A stretch of 64,000 nucleotides of DNA, taken from Planctomycetota bacterium. Its GTDB lineage: Bacteria > Planctomycetota > Phycisphaerae > UBA1845 > PWPN01. The stretch spans positions 248,001 through 312,000 of the forward strand of contig JAKPHF010000008.1 of the NCBI GenBank assembly GCA_029550525.1, written 5' to 3'. The notes beneath the pieces were generated by a model. That model was not told the origin of the DNA. It searched no databases and was given only the letters and a program-made list of their open reading frames with translations. Made by a program: the position numbers and the translations under genes. Below, one piece after another: positions 43,468 to 53,473 of this stretch. The first letter of the stretch is position 1. Each line of letters starts with the position of its first letter.

Positions 43468-44709
43468 ATGAGGCGATGGGCGAACGGAAACACGAGACCG
43501 GGAGCCATGACAATCTGGCTGTCGGCGGGGCTTTACTGCCTGCTCGGCTCGGCGCCCCAGCCCGCGGCGGCCGAACCCACCATCGACTGGTACAGCCTGC
43601 GGTCCCCCGGTCCGGCCGGGCACGATATCGAGCAAGGCTCGGGCCTGTGCTTCGGAAGCATCGGCAAGCGGGACGGCCTCTGGATCGTCTGCGACCGCAA
43701 TGGTGGACAATCGGCCGGTCGGATCTACCGTATTGGGCCGCAAACGCTGGTCGCGGCCCGACGCGGCGAGGCGCTCACGGCCGACGAGGAGTTCGTCATC
43801 ACGCCGCCGCGGGAGGGCTGGCCGGCGTTTCGTGCCGCCCACCCCAACTTGGGCGACATGGCGACCAACGCCGAAGTGCTCGACCACCTTCAACAGCGCG
43901 TCGAAGCCGGCCTTCGCGGGACCGACGGCCCGCGGCTGGACCTCGAGGCCATCACCATCGGCCCCGGCGTCGGATCGCCGGCGGAATCCCACTTGTTCGT
44001 CGTCGCCGAGGAGCCGTACTCGCTCGTTTTGGAGCTGGCCATCGCCGATCCGGAGCCGATTGCTGGTGCAGACATGCCGAACGGCCCCTCGCAAGCCCGG
44101 CTGGTGGCCACCTACCGCTACATCGAGGTCGAGCAAGACCGCGGCGCGGACAGCAACGACGGGCTGGAGGGCATCGCCTATGCCGGATCGCCGGGCCGAT
44201 TCTGGTGGGTAGAGGAAGGCACCCGCCTGCACAAGCCGGATGCGCATCCCCGCCTGTTCTTTGCCGAACCGCGTCTGGGCCTCGCCCGCCTGCTGCCCGG
44301 GGGATCGATACAGATCGACGAGATCAGCGACCGGGCGACGCACGCGGTCCGCAGCCAGAGGGTGGGCGATGCTCAGACGTTGAACGCACTCTGCCGAACG
44401 CGGGATGGGCAATTGCTGGCCGTCGATCGTAACGGCGGCTGGATCGTGCAGGTGGACCCGAAGAGCGTTACGGCCACCCGCTGGCTGAACCTCTATGATC
44501 TCTTTGGACAAAATCTGCGGGAGCTATTGGCAAGCTTTCCCGGTCCACGCCGGATGCCGTACGTGAGCATCGAAGGGCTGGCCGTCGACGGGAACGCAGA
44601 TCTATGGCTGCTGGACGATCCCGCCATGCCGGAGGCGTTTCGGGCTTCGTGCCTCGTGCGGATTTCCGGGGTGTATCCGCCGCCCACGACGGATTCTCGT
44701 CCCCAGTAG
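43468..44709 (+). CDS. Phytase-like/esterase-like beta-propeller secreted protein
   Basis: A 413-residue protein with an N-terminal signal peptide (MTIWLSAGLYCLLGSAPQPAAA region, cleaved near AAA-EP). The rest reads as a beta-propeller: repeated WIVCDRNGG, DLEAITIGPG, SNDGLEGIAY and LLAVDRNGGWIV strands with conserved aspartates. It is comparable to the esterase-like activity of phytase family (DUF3616-type). Such proteins are periplasmic or secreted. Substrate is unknown. Start at ATG 43468; the frame is open further upstream. It lies directly before the prophage border tRNA. Confidence 0.75.
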   Translation: MRRWANGNTRPGAMTIWLSAGLYCLLGSAPQPAAAEPTIDWYSLRSPGPAGHDIEQGSGLCFGSIGKRDGLWIVCDRNGGQSAGRIYRIGPQTLVAARRGEALTADEEFVITPPREGWPAFRAAHPNLGDMATNAEVLDHLQQRVEAGLRGTDGPRLDLEAITIGPGVGSPAESHLFVVAEEPYSLVLELAIADPEPIAGADMPNGPSQARLVATYRYIEVEQDRGADSNDGLEGIAYAGSPGRFWWVEEGTRLHKPDAHPRLFFAEPRLGLARLLPGGSIQIDEISDRATHAVRSQRVGDAQTLNALCRTRDGQLLAVDRNGGWIVQVDPKSVTATRWLNLYDLFGQNLRELLASFPGPRRMPYVSIEGLAVDGNADLWLLDDPAMPEAFRASCLVRISGVYPPPTTDSRPQ

Positions 44710-44800
44710 CCAGGACTACTGAGACAAAGGCCGCTGAAAGGCAAGCGGCAGCGTTCAGCCCCCGCCGTTCTTTCGGGCAGTTCCCGAATCCGGATGCTCC

Positions 44801-44830
44801 TTGACAGGCGAGTAGTCGATCCGGTATAGT
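44801..44830 (+). promoter_or_regulatory. Promoter of the initiator tRNA
   Basis: Perfect TTGACA (44801-44806), an 18-base spacer and TATAGT (44825-44830), which would start transcription about 7 bases before the tRNA. This is the best promoter match in the window. Confidence 0.75.
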
Positions 44831-44843
44831 TGCCGATCTGCAT

Positions 44844-46467
<1,624 letters not shown>

Positions 46468-46471
<4 letters not shown>

Positions 46472-46695
46472 GGGCCGGTCTCCTGGGCGTTGAGGATGTC
46501 CACGGCGCGGCGGGCGATGACCCGCACCAACCAGCTTCGGGCGTTGCGAATCTGCCGGCGGCTCGGTTGGAAAAGCTCGCGTGGGCCATCAACATAACCC
46601 CTTTCCTGGTTGTATTTTACGTCAGAATCGGCCGGGTTGAAAGCCCTTTCCGGCCGTTCCGCGCAAAAACCAACTTCGGCGGCACTCGGCTTCAT
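46468..46695 (-). CDS. Small phage protein upstream of the recombinase
   Basis: A 75-residue frame whose stop overlaps the recombinase ATG by 4 bases (ATGA). The C-terminal half (RRQIRNARSWLVRVIARRAVDIL) could be a basic DNA-binding helix pair. The true start is uncertain; the N-terminal half has little protein character. It may regulate or assist the recombinase. Unknown function. Confidence 0.4.
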
Positions 46696-46740
46696 GCTGA
46701 GTGCCTACCGGAACGGTTGCGGAGTGGCTGATGCACCGGC

Positions 46741-47943
46741 TCATCGCTCGCGATGTCCACCGTCTTCCCGCTGTGGCTCACGCGCGAGTTGGGAAAGCGT
46801 TTCCCAGTCGGGCATGGTGCCGGCGGTCTGGTAGGCTTTGCGGGCTTCGCGGATGGCGGCGTGCAGGGTGGGGAACTCCTGCGATTCGTCCTCGGCTTCG
46901 TGCAGGTGGCCGATGGCGCGGAGGCGGTGGGCGTAGCCTTCGCGGGTTTCTGTTAGCAAGACCAGGGCCGCGCCGAGGTGCTTCTCGATGCACTCAAGGC
47001 ATGAGGCGCGGGTGACGGGTGCCGTGTCCGCCGCCGAGTTGATGGCAGACGAAGCTTCCGCCTTCGGTGGCTCACTGCTGGCGGATAGAGGGGTAGCGTC
47101 GGTCTGCGAGCGCCCGCGGCAGCCGCAGCCGCCGGTCGGCTGGGTGACGACCGGCTGGACTTGGCCGGGCTGGCGACGGACGATGGTGTTGACGCGGCGG
47201 CGTGACAGGGCCTCGGACGTGTTGATCCGGCGATGCTCGAAATGTTCGCCGATGCGCTGGGCGTACAGAACTTTGTTGCCGAGGATGGTGCACTTGTAGG
47301 CCGGCAGGCCGTCGCATTCGAGCAGGTGTTGCTCGCCCGTCCTCAGATCGTACTCCAGCGCGAACACGTCGCGTTCTGTCTGCCATGCACCGCTGATCAG
47401 AAGTGTATCGGGTTCATCCGCGCGGTAGGACACGCGATAAATGAACGCGCCGGGCAGTTCAATGTCGAAATCGCCCGACGGCTGGCGGACGTAGATCAGG
47501 TTCTCCGGGTCGGCGTGGACCAGCCGGTCGCCGTACACGAAGGCCGCACGGGTGGCATGGATGGCCACGGGCTTGCTCAAGTCATCGAGGTCCGGTCCGT
47601 CCATGCGGTAAAGGCGGTAGAGCGGGCTTTCTGATGCGCCACCGGCGATGAACGTTACGTGCCAGCCGGTGTCATCAGACCAGGCGGTGGGAGAGCACTC
47701 GGTTAGATCGTCGGGCAGGCCGGTTTCCAGTCGCCGCGGCGGCCGGTCTCCGACCGCGATCCACAGCTTCCAGCGCCGTGAACCAGCCGGAACATCCACG
47801 TCCTTCGGGCCGGATCGGCAGTAAAACAGAACGAGTTTCCCCTGATCGACGATGGCCTCGGCGTCTGAAGACGCAGCCAAGCGGGTCAGGAAGGGCATGT
47901 GCGTCAGCACGTTCTCTTGGTGAATAGCATCGAGTCTCATCAT
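46741..47943 (-). CDS. Hypothetical phage protein with propeller-like and Cys motifs
   Basis: A 400-residue protein. The first two thirds consist of repeating strands (LVLFYCRSG, GWHVTFIAGG, FIYRVSYRAD, DVFALEYDLRTG) reminiscent of a beta-propeller. A linker with GGCGCRGR and a helical tail with CLECIEKHLGAA follow; the cysteines may hold a metal. It is the last gene of the structural operon before the recombinase region, a place where tail fibres or receptor-binding proteins are common. No family was recognised. Confidence 0.65.
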   Translation of the reverse strand: MMRLDAIHQENVLTHMPFLTRLAASSDAEAIVDQGKLVLFYCRSGPKDVDVPAGSRRWKLWIAVGDRPPRRLETGLPDDLTECSPTAWSDDTGWHVTFIAGGASESPLYRLYRMDGPDLDDLSKPVAIHATRAAFVYGDRLVHADPENLIYVRQPSGDFDIELPGAFIYRVSYRADEPDTLLISGAWQTERDVFALEYDLRTGEQHLLECDGLPAYKCTILGNKVLYAQRIGEHFEHRRINTSEALSRRRVNTIVRRQPGQVQPVVTQPTGGCGCRGRSQTDATPLSASSEPPKAEASSAINSAADTAPVTRASCLECIEKHLGAALVLLTETREGYAHRLRAIGHLHEAEDESQEFPTLHAAIREARKAYQTAGTMPDWETLSQLAREPQREDGGHRER

Positions 47944-47953
47944 CTTCTCCAGA

Positions 47954-48385
47954 TCAACACGAATACACGCTGGTCGTCGTTTGGCACGTCCCTGGCCAGT
48001 TGATCTGCGTGCCGGAAGCCGAGCGGCAGCCGATCTGTAGCTGCATGTAGCCGTTGTAGTAGTAGCTGGAGCAGAACTGACTTGGCAGGCCGACGAGTTG
48101 TCCGGCGTGGTTCACGCATCCCGTCCCATACCACGGATAGGAATACGGATAGCACGAACCGGTCTCGATCAGCCGCCAGAAAGCGCAGGGAGTCGCCTTG
48201 CCCGGCCCCTGGTACGGCGTCAAATCCCAGCAGGGCGTGCTGCTATTGGTGGTGAACGAGGCCAGAACGTACGGCGTGCAGCATTCGGAGCAGTGGCCGC
48301 CGGCGTTGAACAACTGCGCCTTGCCGTTGGTGCGAAGGGTGCGCTTGCCGGCTTTGAACAATCTGGCCTTGCCTGTCGTGGCCAT
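47954..48385 (-). CDS. Cysteine-rich phage protein
   Basis: A 143-residue protein with about twelve cysteines, many in the C-terminal two thirds (HCSECC, PCW, SCYPYSYPWYGTGC, FCSSYYYNG, GCRS, TCQTT, YSC). The N-terminus has an internal repeat, GKARLFKAGKRTL and GKAQLFNAGG. High tyrosine, glycine and cysteine suggest a disulphide-knotted surface protein, perhaps a tail tip or adsorption factor. Not recognised. It lies 10 bases from the next gene. Confidence 0.65.
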   Translation of the reverse strand: MATTGKARLFKAGKRTLRTNGKAQLFNAGGHCSECCTPYVLASFTTNSSTPCWDLTPYQGPGKATPCAFWRLIETGSCYPYSYPWYGTGCVNHAGQLVGLPSQFCSSYYYNGYMQLQIGCRSASGTQINWPGTCQTTTSVYSC

Positions 48386-48397
48386 CGTGCCGCTTCC

Positions 48398-49204
48398 TTA
48401 ACTGGTACATGCTTCCTGCTCAACCATCTCGTTGATCCAGCCGAGCACGAGCTGGCCCTGGGCGTTGTAGTGGGCGTAGCCGAACGTGGCGGCGATCATC
48501 CAGCCCGCTGAGGGGCGCTTCCATTTGTGGGGCGAGGCGGTGGGATTGACGCCCGTCGCGAGCGTCTGGTTCGTCACGGGATCGACCACGCTGTAGGTCC
48601 AACTGGCGGCCGTGGTGCTGGTGCCTTGCGAGCCACCCGTCTGGGTCAGGTTCACCGGGAACACCGTCGGAGACCAGCGGCCCAGACGCACGACGGCCCA
48701 TCTGACTCCCGTGCCGGAGTCCTTCCACAGGATTTGCGCCGCTCCGCCGCCGCTGCTCTTGAGGTAGGCGGCCGAGCCGTCCGCGATGTCGGCGTGCCAG
48801 TGGTTGGCGTTGGCGATGTCGATCTTTACTGGGCAAACGCCGGATACCCAAGCCCAGCCGAGTGCGCCATTGCGTATCGGCTCGGCCAGGACGCCGAACT
48901 TGCCCCAGTGATTCGCCGCCGTCGGTGTCACACCTGACAGCGCTGGCCGGTTGACAAACTGATCGAGGTTGTCGGCCGGCTGGATGAGCGGCGTGTTGAT
49001 GCCCAGAATCTCGAACCGCGCGCGATCCGCGCCGCTGATGTTCTTGAGGAGCACCATGCCGCTGTCATTTGAACTCGACAGCGCTGTGCGCTGCTGGCCG
49101 AGTTGGCGGTCCTGGTAATCCCTGGCCGCGTCAATGAAGGCGTTGAACGTCTGGGCCGGGATGACCAGCGGCGAACCGGATTGGACTTTCTTCAACTCGC
49201 CCAT
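48398..49204 (-). CDS. Phage structural protein of unknown function
   Basis: A 268-residue protein starting with a helix (LVIPAQTFNAFIDAARDYQDRQL) and followed by beta strands, including VLAEPIRNGALGWAWVSG and WAVVRLGRW. This pattern occurs in many phage tail or fibre accessory proteins. Placed after the tape measure and distal-tail genes. No enzymatic motif seen. Confidence 0.7.
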   Translation of the reverse strand: MGELKKVQSGSPLVIPAQTFNAFIDAARDYQDRQLGQQRTALSSSNDSGMVLLKNISGADRARFEILGINTPLIQPADNLDQFVNRPALSGVTPTAANHWGKFGVLAEPIRNGALGWAWVSGVCPVKIDIANANHWHADIADGSAAYLKSSGGGAAQILWKDSGTGVRWAVVRLGRWSPTVFPVNLTQTGGSQGTSTTAASWTYSVVDPVTNQTLATGVNPTASPHKWKRPSAGWMIAATFGYAHYNAQGQLVLGWINEMVEQEACTS

Positions 49205-49207
49205 CGC

Positions 49208-50017
49208 TCACACCCCGATCCCCATCAGGCTGAAGTCGCCGTACTCGTACACCCGCTCCACGTAGGCGGCCAGCGGGCGCTTCACCAGAGCCTTGGCCGC
49301 AGTGTCTTCCGTTTCGGCATAGCGAATCCACAGGTACTCCCACCCCTTCTTGCTGATGCCGCTGATGGAGCCGACGGTGATGTTGGACTTGTTCGGCGAG
49401 GCGGCGAAACGATAGGTGATCTCCCAGGCCTGGAGGCCCCGCTTGGTGCCGGATGCTCCGAGGAACAGAACCTCGCCGGTCGCGAAACCCTTCCACGGCA
49501 AGCCGTTGACCCGACCGGTGAGGTTGAACAGCGTCGCCTTGTAGGCCGGGGCAACCACGATGTCCGGCAAGAAGTGCGTCTCGCTGAAGTGATAGACGGG
49601 GACGGTGATGTCCACACCCTCGACGTTGTCGTCGGTCACCCCGATGGCCCCACCGAAGTTCGGCGGCGTGCCGACCGCGCCATAGGCTGCGACCGTCTCC
49701 AGCGACTGGGTGATGTGCGTCGTCCCGCCGCCGGTGTCGAACGAGAACGTCGATTCGTTTTCCTGGGGCACGATGCCGTAGCGAACGATGCCCTCCCAAA
49801 TGTCGTTGGCCACCGGCTCCACCGAGGCGCTCTCGCGTGGGATGACCCACAAACCGTTGCCGTAGAAATCATAGACCAACGGGCTGGCCGCTTCGAGCGC
49901 GACCCGCGCGGCCACGTCGTCGTTCGTGCCGCGAATGTTGTAGCGCAGCTCAGCCGAGGGGTTGGTGCCCATCGTGACCTGCCGGCTCTCGAATCGTTCT
50001 TCAACGGTGATCGGCAC
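49208..50017 (-). CDS. Distal tail/baseplate-like phage protein
   Basis: A 269-residue beta-rich protein (VPVYHFSETHFLPDIVVAP, GEVLFLGASGTKRG, EITYRFAASPN). It follows the tape measure directly, where distal tail proteins normally lie. The N-terminus (VEERFESRQVTMG) and the rest match no family I can name. Confidence 0.7.
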   Translation of the reverse strand: MPITVEERFESRQVTMGTNPSAELRYNIRGTNDDVAARVALEAASPLVYDFYGNGLWVIPRESASVEPVANDIWEGIVRYGIVPQENESTFSFDTGGGTTHITQSLETVAAYGAVGTPPNFGGAIGVTDDNVEGVDITVPVYHFSETHFLPDIVVAPAYKATLFNLTGRVNGLPWKGFATGEVLFLGASGTKRGLQAWEITYRFAASPNKSNITVGSISGISKKGWEYLWIRYAETEDTAAKALVKRPLAAYVERVYEYGDFSLMGIGV

Positions 50018-50029
50018 GGTGCCTCCTTA

Positions 50030-52027
50030 TCAGGCGAACGTCAGCCCGCCGGTGACCGCCGCATCCGCGAGACGCTTGGTGTGTTTGGCCGTCTGCTCGC
50101 TCGCGGTGGCCGTGCGCTGGGCGGCGTCGTTGCCGGCGGCCAGGCCTTGGACCGCTACCGGGTTGAACGTGCCGGTGACGGTAATCTTGTTGGCAATCAC
50201 GTCGCCGAGTCCTTCCAGGCGATCGGCCAGCCCGTCGAGCAGACCGCGCGGGCCGGCTTGCGGGGCCTTGTCTTCGGCCTCGATCTGCTCGCGTTTCTGT
50301 TTCGCCTCGGCCAGGGCATCGGCCAACTGCCGGCGGGCGTCGTCGAGTTGCTGCCGCGTCTGATCGAGTTGACTGTCTGTGGCCTGGTCGAGTTCGGCCA
50401 GCGCTTCATCCTCGGCCTCGATGATGCCGCGCAGGCGGGATTCGTGGCGCTGCTGCTCGGCTTCGCGTTTCTGCTGGCCTTCGCGCTGAAGTTGGCCGAG
50501 TTGGGCGTCCTTGTCCTGCTCGATCCGCTGCTCGGCGGCCACGAGCGCCTGGTCGGCCACAAGGTTGGCCGCATCCACGTCGAACGTCTCGTCGAACAGG
50601 CCCTTAATGTGATTCAGCGTCTTGGTCGCAACGTTCTTGATCGTGGCCCAGGTCACCTCCAGGAAGCTGGTGAACCGCTTCCAGGTCCGCGAGATGAACG
50701 CCGTGGCCTCGATCCAGCCGACCTTCAGTCCGTGCCAGACGAACTCCGCGCCGCTCAACACGCCGGTCCACATCTGCTGGGCCTGCGTGAGCATAAACCG
50801 CTTGACCGCAAGCCATGTGCGGTTCAGGGCGGCCACGCCTTCTTGCCAGGCGAGCTTGAGGGCCAGCCACAGGATGCGCGCGGCCAAGGCTACGTCGCCG
50901 GCGGCCAAGGCGTCGGACATGCCGGTCACCACCCTGGACACGAAAGCATGAAGCCGACCGAACTGCTCGCGCAGCCACTCAAGGGCTTTGCCGGCCGCGC
51001 CGCTGTAAATGAAGACCGCCGCACCAAGGGCCGCGACCGCCGCGATGACCAAGCCAATCGGCGAGAGCAAGGCCGTGAGCGCGGAGCCGACCACGCCCAG
51101 AACGGTTCCAACTCCCGATGCGACGGCGGCCAGTCCACCGAGTGCCGCGGCCATGCCGGACACCACCCAACTCAGGCCGATGATGGCCACGCCGGCGGCG
51201 GCGACGGTCGCTGCGACCTTGGCGACGGTGACCACCACCGCCTTGTTCTGGCTGATCCAGTTGGTGACAGAAACAACTGTTCGGGTGATGGTGTTTGATA
51301 GCTCGACCACCGCTGGGGCCAATGCCGAGCCGACCACGAACGCGCCCTGTTTCACGACGCGCCACAGGATGTTCAGCGTATCGTTGAGTACGGCGGCATC
51401 CTGGGCCGTCCCCGTCGAGACAGTCAGGCCGAGCGCGCGGGCCTGCTCCCGCAGTTGCCCGATGCCTCTGGCCCCATCCTGCATCAGCGGGAGCAACTGC
51501 GTTCCCGACCGGCCAAAGACTTCCATCGCGGACGCTGCACGCAAGGTCGGGTCTTGAATCTGACTGAGCCGGTCAGCGATGAGGGCAAACTGTTGCTCGG
51601 GAGCCAGGCCCTGGAGCTTTGCCAGCGTCAGCCCCAGCTTGCCGAGTGTGTCGCCCGCGGAGGCCGAGCCGTCAGCCGCATCACCGATCACCTTCTGCAT
51701 CCGGCGCAGGCCGAGTTCGAGCGTTTCCAGGTCCGCGCCGGATTGCTCAGCGGCAAATCCCAGTTCCGAGAGCGCCTCGCTGCTGACGCCCGTCCGGGCC
51801 GCCATCTTGTTCAGCGTGTCGCCGGCGCTGGAAAAGTATTTGACCGTTGCCCCGAGTGGTGCGAGCACTGAGGCGGCCACGGCGGTCATGCGCGTGCCGA
51901 TGGAGCGCAACCCCTCGCCGAAGGCCCGCAATTGCCGCTGCGCCCGACGCAACCCGGCGGTGAGCTTGTCGCTCACGCCGAGTTCGACGAATGCTCGACC
52001 GGCTCGAATGCCCTGTGTGCTGGCCAT
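50030..52027 (-). CDS. Phage tail tape measure protein
   Basis: A 665-residue protein that sets tail length and passes through the tail tube. The N-terminus (RAFVELGVSDKLTAGLRRAQRQLRAF) and LTDRLSQ-type helices are followed by hydrophobic stretches (VVTVAKVAATVAAAGVAIIGLSWVV, VGSALTALLSPIGLVIAAVAALGAAVFIY) and a charged C-terminal coiled coil (EAEQQRHESRLRGIIEAEDE). Layout and location match TMPs of siphoviruses. A tail of roughly 95-100 nm would be predicted from length, by the usual proportion. Confidence 0.92.
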   Translation of the reverse strand: MASTQGIRAGRAFVELGVSDKLTAGLRRAQRQLRAFGEGLRSIGTRMTAVAASVLAPLGATVKYFSSAGDTLNKMAARTGVSSEALSELGFAAEQSGADLETLELGLRRMQKVIGDAADGSASAGDTLGKLGLTLAKLQGLAPEQQFALIADRLSQIQDPTLRAASAMEVFGRSGTQLLPLMQDGARGIGQLREQARALGLTVSTGTAQDAAVLNDTLNILWRVVKQGAFVVGSALAPAVVELSNTITRTVVSVTNWISQNKAVVVTVAKVAATVAAAGVAIIGLSWVVSGMAAALGGLAAVASGVGTVLGVVGSALTALLSPIGLVIAAVAALGAAVFIYSGAAGKALEWLREQFGRLHAFVSRVVTGMSDALAAGDVALAARILWLALKLAWQEGVAALNRTWLAVKRFMLTQAQQMWTGVLSGAEFVWHGLKVGWIEATAFISRTWKRFTSFLEVTWATIKNVATKTLNHIKGLFDETFDVDAANLVADQALVAAEQRIEQDKDAQLGQLQREGQQKREAEQQRHESRLRGIIEAEDEALAELDQATDSQLDQTRQQLDDARRQLADALAEAKQKREQIEAEDKAPQAGPRGLLDGLADRLEGLGDVIANKITVTGTFNPVAVQGLAAGNDAAQRTATASEQTAKHTKRLADAAVTGGLTFA

Positions 52028-52030
52028 TGC

Positions 52031-52471
52031 TCACCCTGGCCGAATACTGTTCCGCCACAACGCCGGGAACTTCGGCAGTTCCTTCTCCATTGCCGGACCC
52101 ATGTAGGGTCGCCTTTGAATACGAGCCCGCGCGCGGACGCGGCGACCGCGCACGCGTTGTTCGATGACCGTCGTGCCGCCCAACTCCAGCACGCGCGGTG
52201 CTTCGCCCGGTTTATTGAGCCTCACCGGTCCGACCACGACCGAATCGGTGCCACGGTCGTAGCCGAACAGGATGAACCGGCGCAGCAGGCCGGTGTGCGA
52301 GTAAGGCGGACTGCCCGGCGACGATGTTCCTTGGCGCTTGCGGATGCTTGTGCGGGCGGCTTGACGAATGAACGCGCCCGCGCGCGACAGCACCCCACGC
52401 TTGGCTTTGTTCACCGCCCGCGCGACCATTGGCCGGTCGAAGAACAGTTCTTTGATCCGCAGGTCGATCAT
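52031..52471 (-). CDS. Minor tail/virion morphogenesis-like protein
   Basis: A 146-residue basic protein beginning MIDLRIKELFFDRPMVARAVNKAK and with SSPGSPPYSHTGLLRRFILFGYD, a segment common in HK97-gp10-like or phage virion morphogenesis proteins. The C-terminus is arginine-rich (RRPYMGPAM). Overlaps the holin-like gene by 4 bases. Its place here, next to the tape measure, is slightly unusual for gp10-like proteins. Confidence 0.65.
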   Translation of the reverse strand: MIDLRIKELFFDRPMVARAVNKAKRGVLSRAGAFIRQAARTSIRKRQGTSSPGSPPYSHTGLLRRFILFGYDRGTDSVVVGPVRLNKPGEAPRVLELGGTTVIEQRVRGRRVRARARIQRRPYMGPAMEKELPKFPALWRNSIRPG

Positions 52472-52683
52472 TCCGTCTTGCCATTCTTCTCGACCTTGCC
52501 GACGGCCAACCGCATGGCCGCACCGGTCAGGCCGGCGATGGTGGTGCCGATGGCGACGTACTGCTGCTCGGTGAGCCAGTTGGCCGCGCCGTCAATCAAT
52601 ACGTCCAAACTCCAGACCGCGCCCAGCAGGCTGAGAAGCAGGCTGCCGATGAGTGTCTTCTTGCCGTCCAGCCACGTCAGCAT
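52468..52683 (-). CDS. Holin-like small membrane protein
   Basis: A 71-residue protein with two hydrophobic stretches (TLIGSLLLSLLGAVWSLDVLI and YVAIGTTIAGLTGAAMRL) and a charged C-terminus (GKVEKNGKTE). Such size and topology match class II holins. It overlaps the lipoprotein gene upstream by 92 bases and the next gene by 4. No endolysin was seen near it. Confidence 0.65.
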   Translation of the reverse strand: MLTWLDGKKTLIGSLLLSLLGAVWSLDVLIDGAANWLTEQQYVAIGTTIAGLTGAAMRLAVGKVEKNGKTE

Positions 52684-52831
52684 GAGGTTGTGCCTCCAGT
52701 ACGAACCCCGGCTCGTCCTTGGCCGGGTCGTTCAGATAGTACTTGCCGCCCAGATGCACATGCAGCGTGCAGCCTGCGAGCAACAGGCCGCACACGCACG
52801 CGAACCATGTCACGCGATGCCGTTTGCTCAC
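52592..52831 (-). CDS. Small phage lipoprotein (spanin candidate)
   Basis: A 79-residue protein starting with GTG at 52831, with a GGAGGAG ribosome-binding site and a 4-base overlap with the gene upstream (GTGA). It has a lipoprotein signal with LLLAGC (cysteine near 20), then HVHLGGKYYLNDPAKD. It overlaps the holin gene by 92 bases in another frame. This nesting recalls o-spanin genes such as Rz1, but its sequence is not proline-rich. Confidence 0.5.
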   Translation of the reverse strand: MSKRHRVTWFACVCGLLLAGCTLHVHLGGKYYLNDPAKDEPGFVLEAQPHADVAGRQEDTHRQPASQPAGRGLEFGRID

Positions 52832-53217
52832 GGCTCCTCCCGATTCGCCGGCTGCGTGGCCGAGCCGCCGCCTGTGGCGTGCGGACTCGTTTCCGTCTCC
52901 TCGTTGCTGGTGCTGGAGACCTGAATCTGTCCCGCCACGCCTTCGACGCCGACGGTCGCCCGGCCCTCGATGCCGACCACCCACTTGCCCTCGAAGCTCA
53001 CAGCGTAGGTCGGATTGATGCCCTGTGCTCCGGCCTGGATGGAGAGCTGCTCGACGCCCTGCGTCAGCCCCTCGCGCACCGCCGGGATGATCGCCTCGTC
53101 CGCCAGCTTGTTGGCGAACGCCTCAATGGGCGGCTGGGGATTCAGGCTGGCGCAGCCGACTAGCGCCGCGTGGATCAGACCGATGATTGAGAACTCCGCG
53201 AATGCTACGTTCTTCAT
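52828..53217 (-). CDS. Phage lipoprotein
   Basis: A 129-residue precursor with a hydrophobic start (FSIIGLIHAALVGC, lipobox) followed by a helical part and GKWVVGIEGRATVGVEG strands, ending in a Thr/Ser/Pro-poor, acidic tail. It probably sits on the inner side of the outer membrane or in the periplasm. Overlaps its neighbours by 4 bases on both sides, so it is in the same operon. Could be a superinfection-exclusion or lysis factor. Confidence 0.65.
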   Translation of the reverse strand: MKNVAFAEFSIIGLIHAALVGCASLNPQPPIEAFANKLADEAIIPAVREGLTQGVEQLSIQAGAQGINPTYAVSFEGKWVVGIEGRATVGVEGVAGQIQVSSTSNEETETSPHATGGGSATQPANREEP

Positions 53218-53429
53218 GTGTGAACCTCCTGCTTGGGAATGCGTCCATGCACAAACACGTCCTTGAGAACCTCGACGCCCACGATGGGCGGCTGACGACT
53301 CTTGACGAACGGATCGAAGTCGCTCGGCCGATACGGCGGCGTTTTCTTCGGGTCGCGATGGCAGTTAGCCAGCAGGGCCATCAGCGAGCTGGTCCGCGAC
53401 CAGTCGTCCTTCATGCGGGCCTCAGCCAT
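53214..53429 (-). CDS. C-terminal part of a tail assembly chaperone (gpGT-like), start uncertain
   Basis: The frame reads AGIVGVEPERLTLRELLAMAEARMKDDW and SLMALLANCHRDPKKTPPYRPSDFDPF, a sequence with clear protein character that begins right where the preceding chaperone gene stops, in the -1 frame. The first ATG available is at 53429 (71 residues) without a Shine-Dalgarno site, and it would cut off the conserved first 20 residues. A -1 frameshift from the preceding gene, as in lambda G-T, is therefore likely. Its own stop overlaps the next gene by 4 bases. Confidence 0.65.
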   Translation of the reverse strand: MAEARMKDDWSRTSSLMALLANCHRDPKKTPPYRPSDFDPFVKSRQPPIVGVEVLKDVFVHGRIPKQEVHT

Positions 53430-53473
53430 CGCCAACAATTCGCGAAGCGTCAGCCGCTCGGGCTCGACGCCGA

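Noticed and set aside
49103..51298. 731-codon frame on the plus strand across the phage tail genes
   Set aside because: Complementary to the tape measure and neighbours, with low-complexity composition.
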